Shown here: piece by piece, positions 32,813 to 43,838 of the stretch
How positions within the stretch are numbered: position 1 is the stretch's first letter
How the letters are laid out: each line of letters starts with the position of its first letter
Assembly: GCA_951394045.1 (NCBI GenBank)
Contig: OX595996.1
Coordinates: 2,102,977 to 2,166,976, forward strand
Source of the DNA: Nitzschia sp. DOCU1
Taxonomy: Eukaryota; Bacillariophyta; Bacillariophyceae; Bacillariales; Bacillariaceae
DNA: 64,000 nt
Reading direction: 5' to 3'
Translations under genes and position numbers: made by a program
Notes under the pieces: model-generated
The model's input: the letters and a program-made list of their open reading frames with translations, nothing else
The model's database searches: none
What the model was told of the DNA's origin: nothing

Positions 32813-34898
32813 ATGAGAGCGTCATTGCAATTAAGCGATTCAGCCAAGGCCTCAACTAAAGCATTACCAATGGTGTTATTGCACACTCATCATGAGCCGC
32901 AACATCATCACCATTCTCCATTTCGCCGCAAGCCTTTGAGCGCTGTCTTGCGAAATACCGACGCCACTTTTTCTGCCGGCCGCCATTTGGAATTGTGGGA
33001 TTTGATTTCCATTGGTGTAGGAGGTACCGTCGGATCGGGCATTTTTGTGCTGGTGGGTCTCATTGCACACTCCTATTCAGGTCCATCGACTTGTCTATCC
33101 TTTGCTTTGAGTGGCTTGGCAGCCTTGCTTTCTGGGCTTTGTTTTGCTGAATGTTCCGCTAGAATACCAGGAGCTGGGTCGACATATGTGTATGCGCTCG
33201 TGGCCTTTGGGGAATGGCCGGCTGTTTTAGCGGGGGCATGTTTAACCTTGGAGTACGGTGTGAGCGGAGCGGCTGTTGCGGCTAGCTGGGGCAACAAGGT
33301 CGTCGAGTGGTTACGCGTCGAGTGGCAGTGGTCCAGAGGTGCCGATTTACTGGAAGGGGGGAGTATCTGGAATCCACTAGCAGGGTTGATTTGCTTGCTT
33401 TGTGTGGTTTTACTATCCGTGGGCGTTCAAGAGTCCAAGGCCGTCACCAAACTTTTTTACTTTGTTGAAGGTCTTTGTTGTATTGTTCATGATGGTGGGC
33501 GGATTTTGGTTGTGGGATTCGTCCAATCTTCAGCCGTTCATGCCTTTTGGGGTGGAGGGGACATTGCGTGGGGCAACATCTTCCTTTTTTGCCTTCTTGG
33601 GGTACGATGAAGTTTGTTGTTTGGCCGCTGAATCCAAGCATCCGGGTCGAGACATGCCACGTGCTGTTCTTTGGACCATTGGGATCGTGACGATGCTTTA
33701 TATTTTGGCGTCCCTGGCGTTGGTGGGAATGTTGTCGTCCACGGAAATTTCGGAAACGAGTGGATTTCCAGCGGCGTTTACTTCTCGAGGAGTACTCTGG
33801 GCAGCTCAAGTTTGCGCTGCTGGAGAGGTTATTACCTTGCCGGTGGTAAGTTTCACTCAGCAAATCAAAGATGACCAAAACAACTTTTCTTTTACTAGAG
33901 ACTCAACCTTCTCCCCTCCTTAATGTTGTGATCAGGTCGTTTTGATATCCCTCATGGCACAACCACGTTTGTTTGCTGCCATGGCATCGGATTCTTTGCT
34001 ACCTTCAATCTTTCTTGGCACCCATGGCAGCACGCCGAATGGCGCCGACAATTTCAGTTGGACCATGTCCAATCTGTTGTGCGGGATTCCAATGACTCTG
34101 ATTGCCACCTTTGTTCCCTTTGTCTACTTGGATGACTGTATCTCGGTGGGCATACTGGTGGCCTTTAACATGACAAATACAGCCGTTATAGTTTTGAAGT
34201 GTCAAGACGATTCTCATGAGAGTGCTGCTGGCGGAAGCGTCGCTCGAAGCTTTGCCTTGTCCAGACATTTGGGAATATACCACGTCGTGGCGTTTGGAGC
34301 ATCACTGGCCCCTCGTCTCTTTGCGAGCCCCGAGGATGATCCACTATGGAGCCTGTTTGTTCGACTACAGGCGTTACTGGTTTTGGGAGGGTACATGACC
34401 TATATTCACGTAAAGTCGACTAGACAGCCATCGTTCGGGGCAAATTTTATGAGGAGTGCCATCACAAACAACAATGACTCGCCATCAGCGTTTGCTTCTC
34501 GATCGAATCCCGGCCAAACTACGTCAACGTCTCACCCAGATGAAATTACCTTTGAGACTCCACTTGTACCCTTGGTGCCGTTGTTGGGGATTGCCGTTAA
34601 TTGGTATCTGATTGCGCAACTGGAATGGAGTGGACTATTGTTTCTCTTTGGGTACTTGGGGGGTGTATCAGCGTTGTACTACGTGTTCTGCCTACACCAT
34701 GGATCGTTCTTCTCGGCAACAATGCTGATGGGTTATTCTGATACTACTGCGACTTCCAGTGCTCGCTATGACTCGTTGAATGGGCACGAGAGTGATGAAG
34801 ACGGGATAGCTATGGTAGAGGTACATCGTACCAAGTCTGATGGTATGCTGAAAACAGTCCCCAGCAATGCGATGACCCACCAATACAATCAAAGATAA
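32813..34898 (+). pseudogene. Cationic amino acid transporter (APC superfamily) with a one-base frame break
   Basis: Coding 32813-33845, a 90-nt intron (GTAAGT donor, ATCAG acceptor) and exon 33936-34898. ATG candidates are 32813 and 32870. Features are an N-terminal His-rich segment, WDLISIGVGGTVGSGIFVLV (TM1 of APC permeases), GPSTCLSFALSG, and the CAT-family block FMPFGVEGTLRGATSSFFAF then DEVCCLAAE. At least a dozen membrane segments follow to FGYLGGVSALYYVF and a hydrophilic tail. The frame shifts by one base at a six-T run, 33453-33458: before it reads ESKAVTKLF, after it VFVVLFMMVGG. With five Ts the frame would be continuous. Everything else is intact, so a sequencing error or a recent mutation is more likely than an old pseudogene. 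Role: uptake or vacuolar transport of amino acids. Confidence 0.82.
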
Positions 34899-35200
34899 TG
34901 GTGCCATCTACGGAAAAGCTGAGAGCTCCACCCAGTAGTTCCAATTCTGAAGGTACATCGCGAGTATTCTCCATGAATGCGAAGGCCAATATATCGTCGA
35001 CCATGTTGATGCCTTCTTCTTCGGAAATCCCAGGCACAATCTCCGCCACGCCTCGCCCGAGACTCTTCGATGAGTTAAAGTTGTCATTTTCTCGTTACCA
35101 CTACCTAGTTGAAGAGCTTGAGGAAGACCAACTCGAGTCCATACTTTATATCGTCGAATCAAATTGGTCGGCAGTCGACAAAAGAAGTCGCGCCCGAAGT
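34898..35200 (+). CDS. Hypothetical ORF downstream of the transporter (low support)
   Basis: The ATG at 34898 overlaps the transporter stop (TAATG) by one base. The first 100 codons look protein-like: a Ser/Pro-rich start, then FDELKLSFSRYHYLVEELEE and DQLESILYIVESNW. Beyond about 35205 the frame runs antisense through the RG-rich 3' end of the topoisomerase gene and becomes meaningless, so the real 3' end is not known. It may be an extra C-terminal exon of the transporter, a separate small gene, or chance. Confidence 0.3.
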
Positions 35201-35204
35201 ATGT

Positions 35205-38200
35205 CTATCTGCGCCCTCCTCTTCCTCTCCCTCGACCCCCTCCACCACGCCCACCTCGTCGTCCGCCACGCCCTCGACCGCCTCGGCCCTTGCTGGCAGT
35301 GCGTTCTGATCCATGAAAGACGCGTGAAGCGCTTTGCAAAGCAGGATCGGTCGGGTAAAAGCAGGTATACTTGGTGGATCCGTCCGGTAAGACACTTTGC
35401 CCCTCCTTAAATTCAATTTTGAGCTTATGACAGCCCAATACATCCTCCTTTTCATTCAAGATTGTGATCTTCTCGATACCTTTCGGCAGATGAATAATCG
35501 TTGCATCGCGAGTCGCAACCAATCGCCATTTTGGTCCAAAATGAGGATCCAAAATGAAGATTCCATCCGAGTCAGGATCTGGACTGACATACAAGTCATC
35601 AATCAAGGGATGGTCGTCGGGCAAAGGGCACTCCAACGTCAGAGCCTTGCCGGCCATTTTCTTGATTTGACTTTCCTTGTGCTCATCGGCTTTGTCGGCG
35701 GCATCCTTTTTGTTGTCGGCTTCATCGTCTTCGTCACCAGTTCCTAGGGCCCAATCTGGACTATTAAAACAATTGGGACAAAGTGGAAACGTACGAGGTG
35801 GGGCTCCGACCGAATAAAGGCACAATTCAAAGTTACACCCTTCGATGGGGCAAGTGCGGCCGCTCCACTGTTTCACGTCGCCGCCAACCGGCAAGGGATA
35901 CACACTTTCCGTGAAACGATTGTACAGCCGAGGGGGTGGCCCGGGTATGAGTTGCAAGTAGCGTCTATGGCGGCAAGTGGAAACGAACGTGTGAGCCGAA
36001 TAGGATCCCAAAGGCAACTGAAATCTACCATACTACGAACCTCGTAAAGCCACATCTCGTAAAGGCCTTCCCGACATCTTCCAACTTTGAAAACGAGGAA
36101 CTGAAGAGCACGTCCATTCGATCAATGTGCTTAACAAAATAGGCAAACTTTTCTTCAAACATTGCAATCGCTTTTTGTACGACTTGGTCCTTCTCCGCTT
36201 CACCCTTGGCGATTAGGTTGCATTGTCCCTCGATATCAGATCTGATCTTGGGAAGAACTAATCCACTATCGATTTGATGATAGCCTTGGACGAGGACTAG
36301 ACCGAGCTTGTTTGGAATCAATCGTCGGCCCGTTTCCAATCGAACGTAGTTTCGATTTTGAATGTTCTGAATATGCGTGGGGATCGAGGCGTCGGTTCCA
36401 ATGCCATGCTTTTCCATCAAGCCGATCAATTCGGATTCGGTCAAGTAACCAGGTGGTGTCGTCTGCTTCTCTTTGATATCCAATGACGCCCAGACGGGAG
36501 CTGACGGGGCAACATTGACCTTGGAAGAGCCGACATTAGAGTTGCTTTTCAATAGTGGAATGACCTCGGCCTTGGTGAACTCTGGAATTTGTCGCTCTTC
36601 TTCGTCGTCCTCATCTAGCTCGCCCTCTAGCTTGTCACCATATTCCTTGTGCAAGAGTACAGCAAGGAACCCGGGCGACACGAGCTGTTTGCCCGACAAA
36701 GAGAACTGACCTTTGGGTCCAAGTGCCTCGATTTCGAATCCAATCTTCGTCGATGTCCAGACCGCGTCAGGACTTACTGTGGCGATGAAATGTCGAACGA
36801 CGAACTCGTAGATCCGCCCCATGTCGCCCGATAGTTCATGTGGTCCCGCCGAACGACAGGCAACAATGGGAGGGTGGTCGCCAACGTCAACCCCTCCGCG
36901 AGCTTTGGTATACCCTTGAGCCAAAAGTTCTCGAACATAGCCACCCCACCGAACGTCTCCGGCTTGTTGCTGAAGCGTCCCCTTGATATCAAACGATTTC
37001 GGATATGCCGTGGATTCGGTTCGAGGATAGCTGAGATACCCACTTAAGTACAAGCGTTCGGCGGCTTGCATGGCCGCATGGGGCCCAATACCGAGAGCCT
37101 TACTACATGCCTTCAATAGCGCTACCGTATTCAGTGGGGTCGGACGACCTTGCTTCCTTTCCTTGATGACAACACTCGAAACTGTCACGGTCGCTTGCGG
37201 TTCTTGTTCCATGGCCTGTTGAATCAAACTTTCCGTCTTTTGCTTTTGAAAGGATCGACCTGCCTCCCAAGTTGCCCGAAGCATACGCCCGCGCTTCAAG
37301 ATACCCAATTCCAATACCCAATCTACCGTCAAAGCAGCCGAGAAGAAACTTGATGTAAGTCGATGGCTCTCGAAAAAAGCCAGCACATTGTGGTATCGTC
37401 CAATCTGCTAAGAAACTTACATGGCTCTGGGTGAAACGTTTCGATATCAATATGCCGTTGCACGCAAAATCCCAAGGTTGGCGTTTGACATGGACCATAA
37501 CTGACAACTGAACTATCCAAATCTCCGTAGCGTCCTTGAAAGAACCGTGTTTGAAATCTAGAAAAGGCAACTCCGACTTTTAAATCCAGTTCTTGTCGAG
37601 CATCCACACTCAATGCTTGGTTCTTGTCGGGTTTTCCCAAGTTTTGATAGGCCTTTTGAATGTCCGAAGGGTTTATGGCCGAAAAGTATGCTCGATAGAC
37701 ACGATCATAGTTTGCAACACCGCTGCCGCCTTTCATGAGGTGCATAACACAGTCAAGCGTCTCGAAATTAATATTTTCTCCCTCGCTTTTATGAGAAACG
37801 ACATAACCAACAGGTTCTTGTGAGAACGAGCGTCAACTTTCCGAAGTGAAGCTCTGGTGTTTAGCTAGATGACGTACCGATCACAATCCATCCATAGTAC
37901 AATGAAATCGCATCCTTTTGCTTCGTCTTGTAAATGCTTGACGACGGATCCTTTGCAGGGTTTGCGCACAATGGGTGCTTGAAATAGCTCGAGTGGATCC
38001 ACACTCTCCCAACTTGCATACTTTTGCGGAAAGTCGACCGAGAAGACATGTCCGGCAACACTCGAGATTTTGTGAAGTACTTCCTTGGCGTGTGGCGCCT
38101 TTGGAAAGGGAGTCGAGGTTGTAAATTCGTGTACAGGTAAAGTTTTCTTCTTTTGAATGACCGTATTGTTCGAGGAAAGACCCTGCGCAATTGCTTGAGC

Positions 38201-38911
38201 GATGCTTGGCTTTTCGGCCACATGAAAAATAGTAATCTTTTGACCCCGCCCATAGTTGATATCGCTCGTTTGCTGCGATTGATTCGGAGGCAATCCCGAC
38301 GAGGGAAAAAACTTCTTGTTGCTGGATTCATTTTTCTTGTTATTGGTTTTGTTTTCATTCTTTCCATTGTTTTTCTTCTCTGGTCGGCTGGTCGGGGTTG
38401 CATTGCTAGTATCAGGCTTGTTATTATCAACAGAATCGTGAGCCTTGGCTTTGTTCTTGTTCTTGTTTTTGATCTTTGGTCCTTTGCTCGTTTCATTGCC
38501 ACTGTTTGATGAATTGTTCACGGCTGGCCTTGATTCATCGTTAGGATTGCTTTCGGCAGCCTTCTCAACTATATCGCTGGCAATATCGACGTTGCCACTG
38601 GTATTTCGTCCCCCTCCACGCCCTTGACCTCGACCGCCTCGTGAGCCGCCCCTACCCCTGCCCTTGTTGTTGCTATTGATCGGGCGTTTTCCTGACTCTT
38701 GCGGGACAATTGCAGATGCAGGACTTGCATTTTCTTCGCTTTGAGCATGCGCATTATCAACAGAGAGAAAAGTTTCACGACCTCGTCCTGCCCCTCGGCC
38801 GCGACCTCTTCCTCTGCCACGGCCTCGACCGCCACCGCCACGGCCACCCCGGCCCCTTCCGCCACGGTTGTTAGCAGCCGTCGACGGCGCAATTGTTGCT
38901 TCCGCCGGCAT
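35205..38911 (-). CDS. TOP3B: DNA topoisomerase III beta with RG-rich N- and C-termini, 4 exons
   Basis: Exons are 38911-37878, 37785-37421, 37322-36041 and 35964-35205; introns are 92, 98 and 76 nt with matching phases; 1146 aa. The start is the first ATG in frame. The N-terminus (about 225 aa) holds two RG/GR-rich patches and a Lys/Asn-rich stretch. The Toprim domain starts at ITIFHVAEKPSIAQAIAQ; its DxDxxGE motif (WMDCDREGENI) is assembled across the first intron. The second splice joins PEPY to WVLELGILKRGRM. The catalytic Tyr is in GYLSYPRTEST. DAGDHPPI appears as DVGDHPPI, and KHGIGTDASIP is conserved. After the core come Cys pairs (TRCG, CPIEGC, CPNC) and a C-terminal RGG-type tail. 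The type IA enzyme passes single DNA or RNA strands; in animals TOP3B works with TDRD3 through its RGG tail. Confidence 0.93.
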
Positions 38912-39720
38912 TGCTGGTCGAAAAATGACGTTCCTGGCCACGCGTTAGCTACTAGCTGGATTTGTGTTCTTATTGTTGCAAATGGAACAGGAGTTATGTA
39001 GTTGTGCAACTGGATGGAGGATAATGGTGGCGGTCATGCTCCCATGAGGGCCATCCATCGCTCGCGACAGTCATTTTGTCGTCTCTCCTCCAATGACCCA
39101 CGTATGTCGTCTGTCTGCCTGTCTGCGACGTCGCCTCTCCCCTGATGGATTGCAAGACCAATGATGCACAGGGAGTAGAAGAAGTAATGGATAGACTCAC
39201 ATCTTTTAGCCTTAGAGGTAGTGAAGCCCTTTCCTCATTTGTTGTTGTTGTTTCCTCTCCCCTTTGGGTTCCCTTACAATGGCTCGCAGTCGTGGCATTG
39301 GTCGTGGTGGTGCTGCAAGCAGCAGCATTCGCAAGCCCCCCACATCAGGAAAGGGAAAATATTGGGGTACCCATATCTATGCCCTATTTCCCCCTTTGAT
39401 ATAGCCATTTTCCCCCTTCACCATGAACAATTTTCCCCTTTTTTAATGCACGCATACCATACATACTGTCGTTGCCATTCACTATTGGACCATCCCCATT
39501 CATAATTTAACATTTATCCTTTCACTATTGGAACATCCCCATGCATTATTTAACATTTAACCCTTCATTATTGGCACTCCCCGAACCCTAAGGATTGACC
39601 CACCATTTGGAATAGAGAATTCTGTACCAAAAAGAGCCCAATGACCTTTATATAATTGGTCCCTAAGTTATTAATGCCAAGCCATAATTCAACCAATGTA
39701 TCCCAAAAAGGACGACCTAG
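38912..39720. other. Intergenic, start of repeat block
   Basis: A short plus-strand ORF (39145-39399) has a hydrophobic segment (WLAVVALVVVVLQAAAFA) but no other support. From about 39360 the sequence becomes simple and pyrimidine-rich, with repeated TTTCCCC and CATTTAACC-like words, and looks non-coding. Confidence 0.45.
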
Positions 39721-40003
39721 GGATACAGTGCATGTTTCGCTATGCAGGGCAGAAAGGCACAGTAGAGGGGACAACGGGGACTGCTGCACAAAAAGGGCGA
39801 TCTAAGGAGACAGTGGTTATTGTCGCTATGCTGGGCAGAAAGGCATAGTAGAGGATACAACGGGGAATGCCGCACAAGAAAGGCAAAGTAGAGGGTACAA
39901 CGAGGCCTGCCGCACAAAAAGGACGATCTATGGAGACAGCAATTATCGTCGCTATGCCGGGCAGAAAGGCACAGTCCAGGTTACAATGGGGAATGCCTCG
40001 CAA
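39720..40003. repeat. 86-bp tandem repeat (about three imperfect units)
   Basis: The core CGCTATGCxGGGCAGAAAGGC begins at 39738, 39824 and 39950. The first spacing is 86 bp; the second is 86 plus an extra 40-bp partial unit (GCACAAGAAAGGCAAAGTAG region). No coding signal. Confidence 0.8.
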
Positions 40004-40472
40004 CTCTTTCAAACCATTCTCCATCAATATCTGTCCGATTGTGCTAGAACCTGGATGTAATGTTCATGCATTCATTGACAAAGACTGGGACCAACTCCTG
40101 CATGGATCTGAGGTTCGTCCATGGAGCTGTGGTAGTTAGTCTTGGTCCTGCGCATCATGTCGCGTAGGAACTGCTCCAAAGAGCACTCTTTCAAACCCTT
40201 CTCCACCAATATCTGTCAGATCGTGCTAGAACCTGGATGTAATGTTGATGCATTCATTGACAAAGACTGGGACCAACTCCTGTATGGATCTGAGGTTCGT
40301 CCATGGAGCTGTGGTAGTTAGTCTTGGTCCTGCGCATCATGTCGCGTAGGAACTGCTCCAAAGAGCACTCTTTCAAACCATTCTCCACCAATAACTGTCA
40401 GATCGTGCTAGAACCTGGATGTAATGTTGATGCATTCATTGACAAAGACTGGGACCAACTCCTGCATGGATC
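40004..40472. repeat. 182-bp tandem repeat, about 2.6 units
   Basis: The phrase CTCTTTCAAACC starts at 40004, 40186 and 40368, an exact 182-bp period. Units differ at a few positions (CAATATCTG/CAATAACTG, CTGCATGG/CTGTATGG). The last unit breaks off at GGATCTG and is followed directly by TTAGGGTTAGGG. Confidence 0.92.
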
Positions 40473-40605
40473 TGTTAGGGTTAGGGTAATTGGTAATGGG
40501 TAAAAGGGAAAAGGAAGGAGGGAAAAGGAAAAAGGAAAGTAGGAATAGGAATAGGGATAGTGGGGGAAATAGGAATAGGAATAGGAATAGTAGGAAACAG
40601 CAGAT
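40473..40605. repeat. Interstitial TTAGGG motif and purine-rich simple repeat
   Basis: GTTAGGGTTAGGGT at about 40472-40486 is two telomere-type TTAGGG units. It runs into about 110 bases of nearly pure purine strand (GGGAAAAGGAAGG, then repeated GGAATA). The boundary sits exactly at the end of the 182-bp array. Confidence 0.75.
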
Positions 40606-40990
40606 TTTGAAACATGGAATTTTAAGTAGAATGAGAAGAATGGGTGATAATTAGGTTTCACTACATTATCATACTTTGTCATTAGTCTTCTTTATGCATG
40701 AGTCTCCAATCGATATCATGTTCAGGTTCGTTCATACAACCTTCTTCAGCTCATCATGTTTGTTCATACTCTCATCATCTGCAACGTCTCCATGAACCTT
40801 CCTCTGCTCATGCTTGTTGCTCACATGACCTCCCCACGGTTGTCGTGCTCACTCACATAGCCTCCCTGTCTTGTTACTTCATAGATAGATATTATAGGGG
40901 GCCCAAAGCACGGGAACATGGGGTTAGGGTAGGTGCAGGTGCGCAAATCAGCCGTTGATTTTTTATACAGTATTCACAAACATATAAATA

Positions 40991-41027
40991 TATGTGTCAC
41001 ACCAAATAAATAAATTTGTAGCACACA
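40991..41027. repeat. Left 37-bp direct repeat flanking the retroelement
   Basis: Begins TATGTGTCACACCAAATAAA and ends TAGCACACA. It is the same sequence as 45829-45865 and as the uninterrupted site in U2 and U3. Confidence 0.9.
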
Positions 41028-41061
41028 CTCCCTGGAGAATTACGGCATCGCGCTTCCGACA

Positions 41062-43838
41062 GTGGAATCTGTCCATGATATCCGTCGCGAGCTCGCTGCT
41101 GCCCAAGCCGATTTACTGTTTCTGGAAGAAAACTCACGGAAAACTCGCACGGATGAGCAACAATCCGCAATTGATACTGCCGCTAAATCTGGAAAGAAAG
41201 ACCGCGAAACGATTCTGCGCACCATACGTCAGAACGAGAAGACCCGTCAAATGTTCACTACGTTCCGAGCCATACGCAATGCTAACGCATCATCGAGCGT
41301 CACCAAATTGGAACTACCGGATGACTGGCCCTCCCCAAACACCCCGATCAAGCATGTACAACAACTGTCAGACCCGAAATCAGCGTCCAAATGGCGCACG
41401 GTGTCCACACCGGATGAAATAGAATACTACCTCCAACTCCGTAACAGACTACATTTTGGCCAAGCAGAAGGTACCCCGCTTACAGTTGCTCCCTTATCTC
41501 ACGTTTTAAGTTGGCCCGCTGACAACGAGGCTGCTCAACAAATCCTCGAAGGGAGGTTCGATTTCGACACTTTGGAAGAAGTTGACGATGTCACAAAATT
41601 GATGCTCAGGAAATGCAAGGCAGTATCTCCACTGAATTCCATTCCATCTGAGTTAACGATGGAGGACTTTCTAGGAAAAATCAAAGTATGGGCGGAACAT
41701 ACAACGACATCTCCTTCCGGACGCCACCTGGGAAACTACAAGATTCTGACTGCTCGTCATTCTCCTCATGGGGAGGACCCCGAGTATGAGTTCTACGCAT
41801 CTCTACAAAACCGGATTGCTTCTCTCCATCTTCAGGTGCTAAATTATTGCACTGGCCGCAAGTATGTGCTCAACCGATGGAAAGACGTCACGAATGTGAT
41901 GATCTTCAAAGAGCCGGGAAACTTCAAGATCCATCGTCTCCATGTTATCCATATTTATGAGGCAGATTATAATTTACTCCTCAGTGTGAAATACCGCCGT
42001 CTTCTCCTCCATGCTGACCAACTACATTTGACGCATCGCGGCCAACATGGCGGAAGGCCTGGGCACGATGCAACAACTCTGACCCTGCTCGAAGAATTGA
42101 AAAATGACATTTCATATGCAGCCCGGCGTATTCTCTTGAATTTTGATAACGATGCTGCCTCATGTTACGACCGCATCATCGTGGCCTTGGCTTCTTTGGT
42201 ATCCCGTCGTTTCGAGGCTCGTTTCCGCTTGAAAACTGCATTGGGCGTCTCTGCACGACACTACTCGCATTGTATCGCATTTCCACTTCACGGTACAGGT
42301 CAAGGCAGCGGCAATTCACCGGTAATCTGGTGTTTTATCAGTTCGGTTCTCTTCGAGGTGCACGAAGAGTTGGCCCATGGTGCTACATTTCATTCTCCAG
42401 ACGGCTCTATTACGGTTCATTTTTCTATGGTCGGCTTTGTCGACGATTCCACCAGCCAGACTAACGATTTTCTATCTGATCCTCAACCTACTGTATCCGT
42501 CTTGTCTGTCGCAGCCCAACGAGATGCCCAACTCTGGAATGACCTCTTGTGGTCGTCAGGAGGGCTGCTTGAACTGGTGAAGTGTTCTTACCATATTCTC
42601 TCCTTTCAATTTGATTCGACCGGCTGCCCGCACCCGGTTGGGGGCATCCCGCCAGACCCTATACTCCTTCGTGATTCCACCACGGGGAACGATGTTCCGA
42701 TCCCAGCAAAGTCCGCCTTTGATCCCCACAAAACCTTGGGCCATTTCAAAGCCCCGGCTGGCAACAATCACACTCAATTACACAAAATTATTGAGAAAGG
42801 CAGAAAGCTAGCTGGATTGCTGGCTACTTCCCCAATCGAAGGAAAATTGGCTAGCCGCTTCTACCACTCTATCGTTGCCCCGTCCCTACAATATCCTTTA
42901 CCCCAGAGTTTCTTTCCTGCTGACCAACTAGACGCTGCCGAGTCTAAGTTCATGTCTATTATTTACTCCAAGAGCGGGTTCAACCGTAACACATCCCGTG
43001 TTGTCCTCCATGGCCCCAACTCCCTCGCGGGAGGCGAATTCGTTCCATTGTCCGTCCTGCAAGGCGAGGGCCAGCTGCAACACTTTCTTAAATTTTGGCG
43101 CACGGACTCCGACGTCAGCAGAATGCTTCGGATCGATCTGGCTTGGTGCCAAAGTCAAGCCGGCATTGGGACGCCTATTTTGGAAGCCCCATGGATTGAT
43201 TTGCCACACCTAGAAGCGCGATGGCTCCCGTCTCTTCGCGATTTTCTAAGATCTATCAACGGCTCCCTGGAACTCGATGAAACGTTTGTTATACCTCATC
43301 AACGATCTGGCGACTGTCACCTGATGGATATTTTTATCGAAAGTAAACAATTTACGAGACAAGAGCTCTGCGAACTGAACTATTGCCGCCTATATCTCCG
43401 AGTCGTAATGCTATCCGATATCACAACGCTTGATGGCTCTCGCATCGACCCACGTGTCCTTCGAGGTGAACGATCGCGCAATGGGTCCTCCCGGGATCTC
43501 CCAGCTATGCAAGCTAATCCTGGCTTTCGGCAGTGGCTTCTTTGGCGCCGCGCTCTCATGCTATTTGGGACGAGCAACGGCATTCTGACGAAACCACTTG
43601 GGGAGTGGCTGCTGCCGGCGTCCGAACTCCACTGCATTTGGTCGGCCTATGCTCACAAACGATATCCCTTCTTATTCCTCCGTACACGTGATGGGTCATG
43701 GCTGCAACTGGCGAAAGACCGCGAGGGTCTCTTCTCCAATCCGTCTCCTGTGCATAATTGGCAACCCAATGACAGCGTTATCCCAACATCTGTTACCCCA
43801 GTGGTACCTAATGATTTCTCTTGCGTATCTATCCCCCC
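41062..43838 (+). CDS. Reverse transcriptase part of the retroelement (frame 1)
   Basis: The frame is open from the left edge of the insert; no convincing ATG exists because the 5' end is truncated. The N-terminal part has helical, charged sequence (RRELAAAQADLLFLEENSRK) and then a linker with SPSGRHLGNYK. The RT domain follows with FDNDAASCYDRI (first catalytic Asp), GTGQGSGNSPVIW, and the active-site variant GFVDDST in place of YADD. A thumb-like region continues to about residue 850. The frame runs on to a stop at 43929, but the real coding frame shifts at a six-C run (43833-43838): with one C fewer it would continue into the downstream RNase H frame. Either a homopolymer error or a decay mutation. 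Confidence 0.82.

Noticed and set aside
37103..37570. Alternative splice of the topoisomerase using the CAG at about 37405 (YWTIPQ reading)
   Set aside because: It begins plausibly but leads into the wrong frame. The GGTAG acceptor at 37323 restores the frame and gives the expected WVLE...KRGRM sequence.
39730..40472. CRISPR array
   Set aside because: Units are contiguous tandem repeats of 86 and 182 bp with no unique spacers, in a eukaryotic genome.
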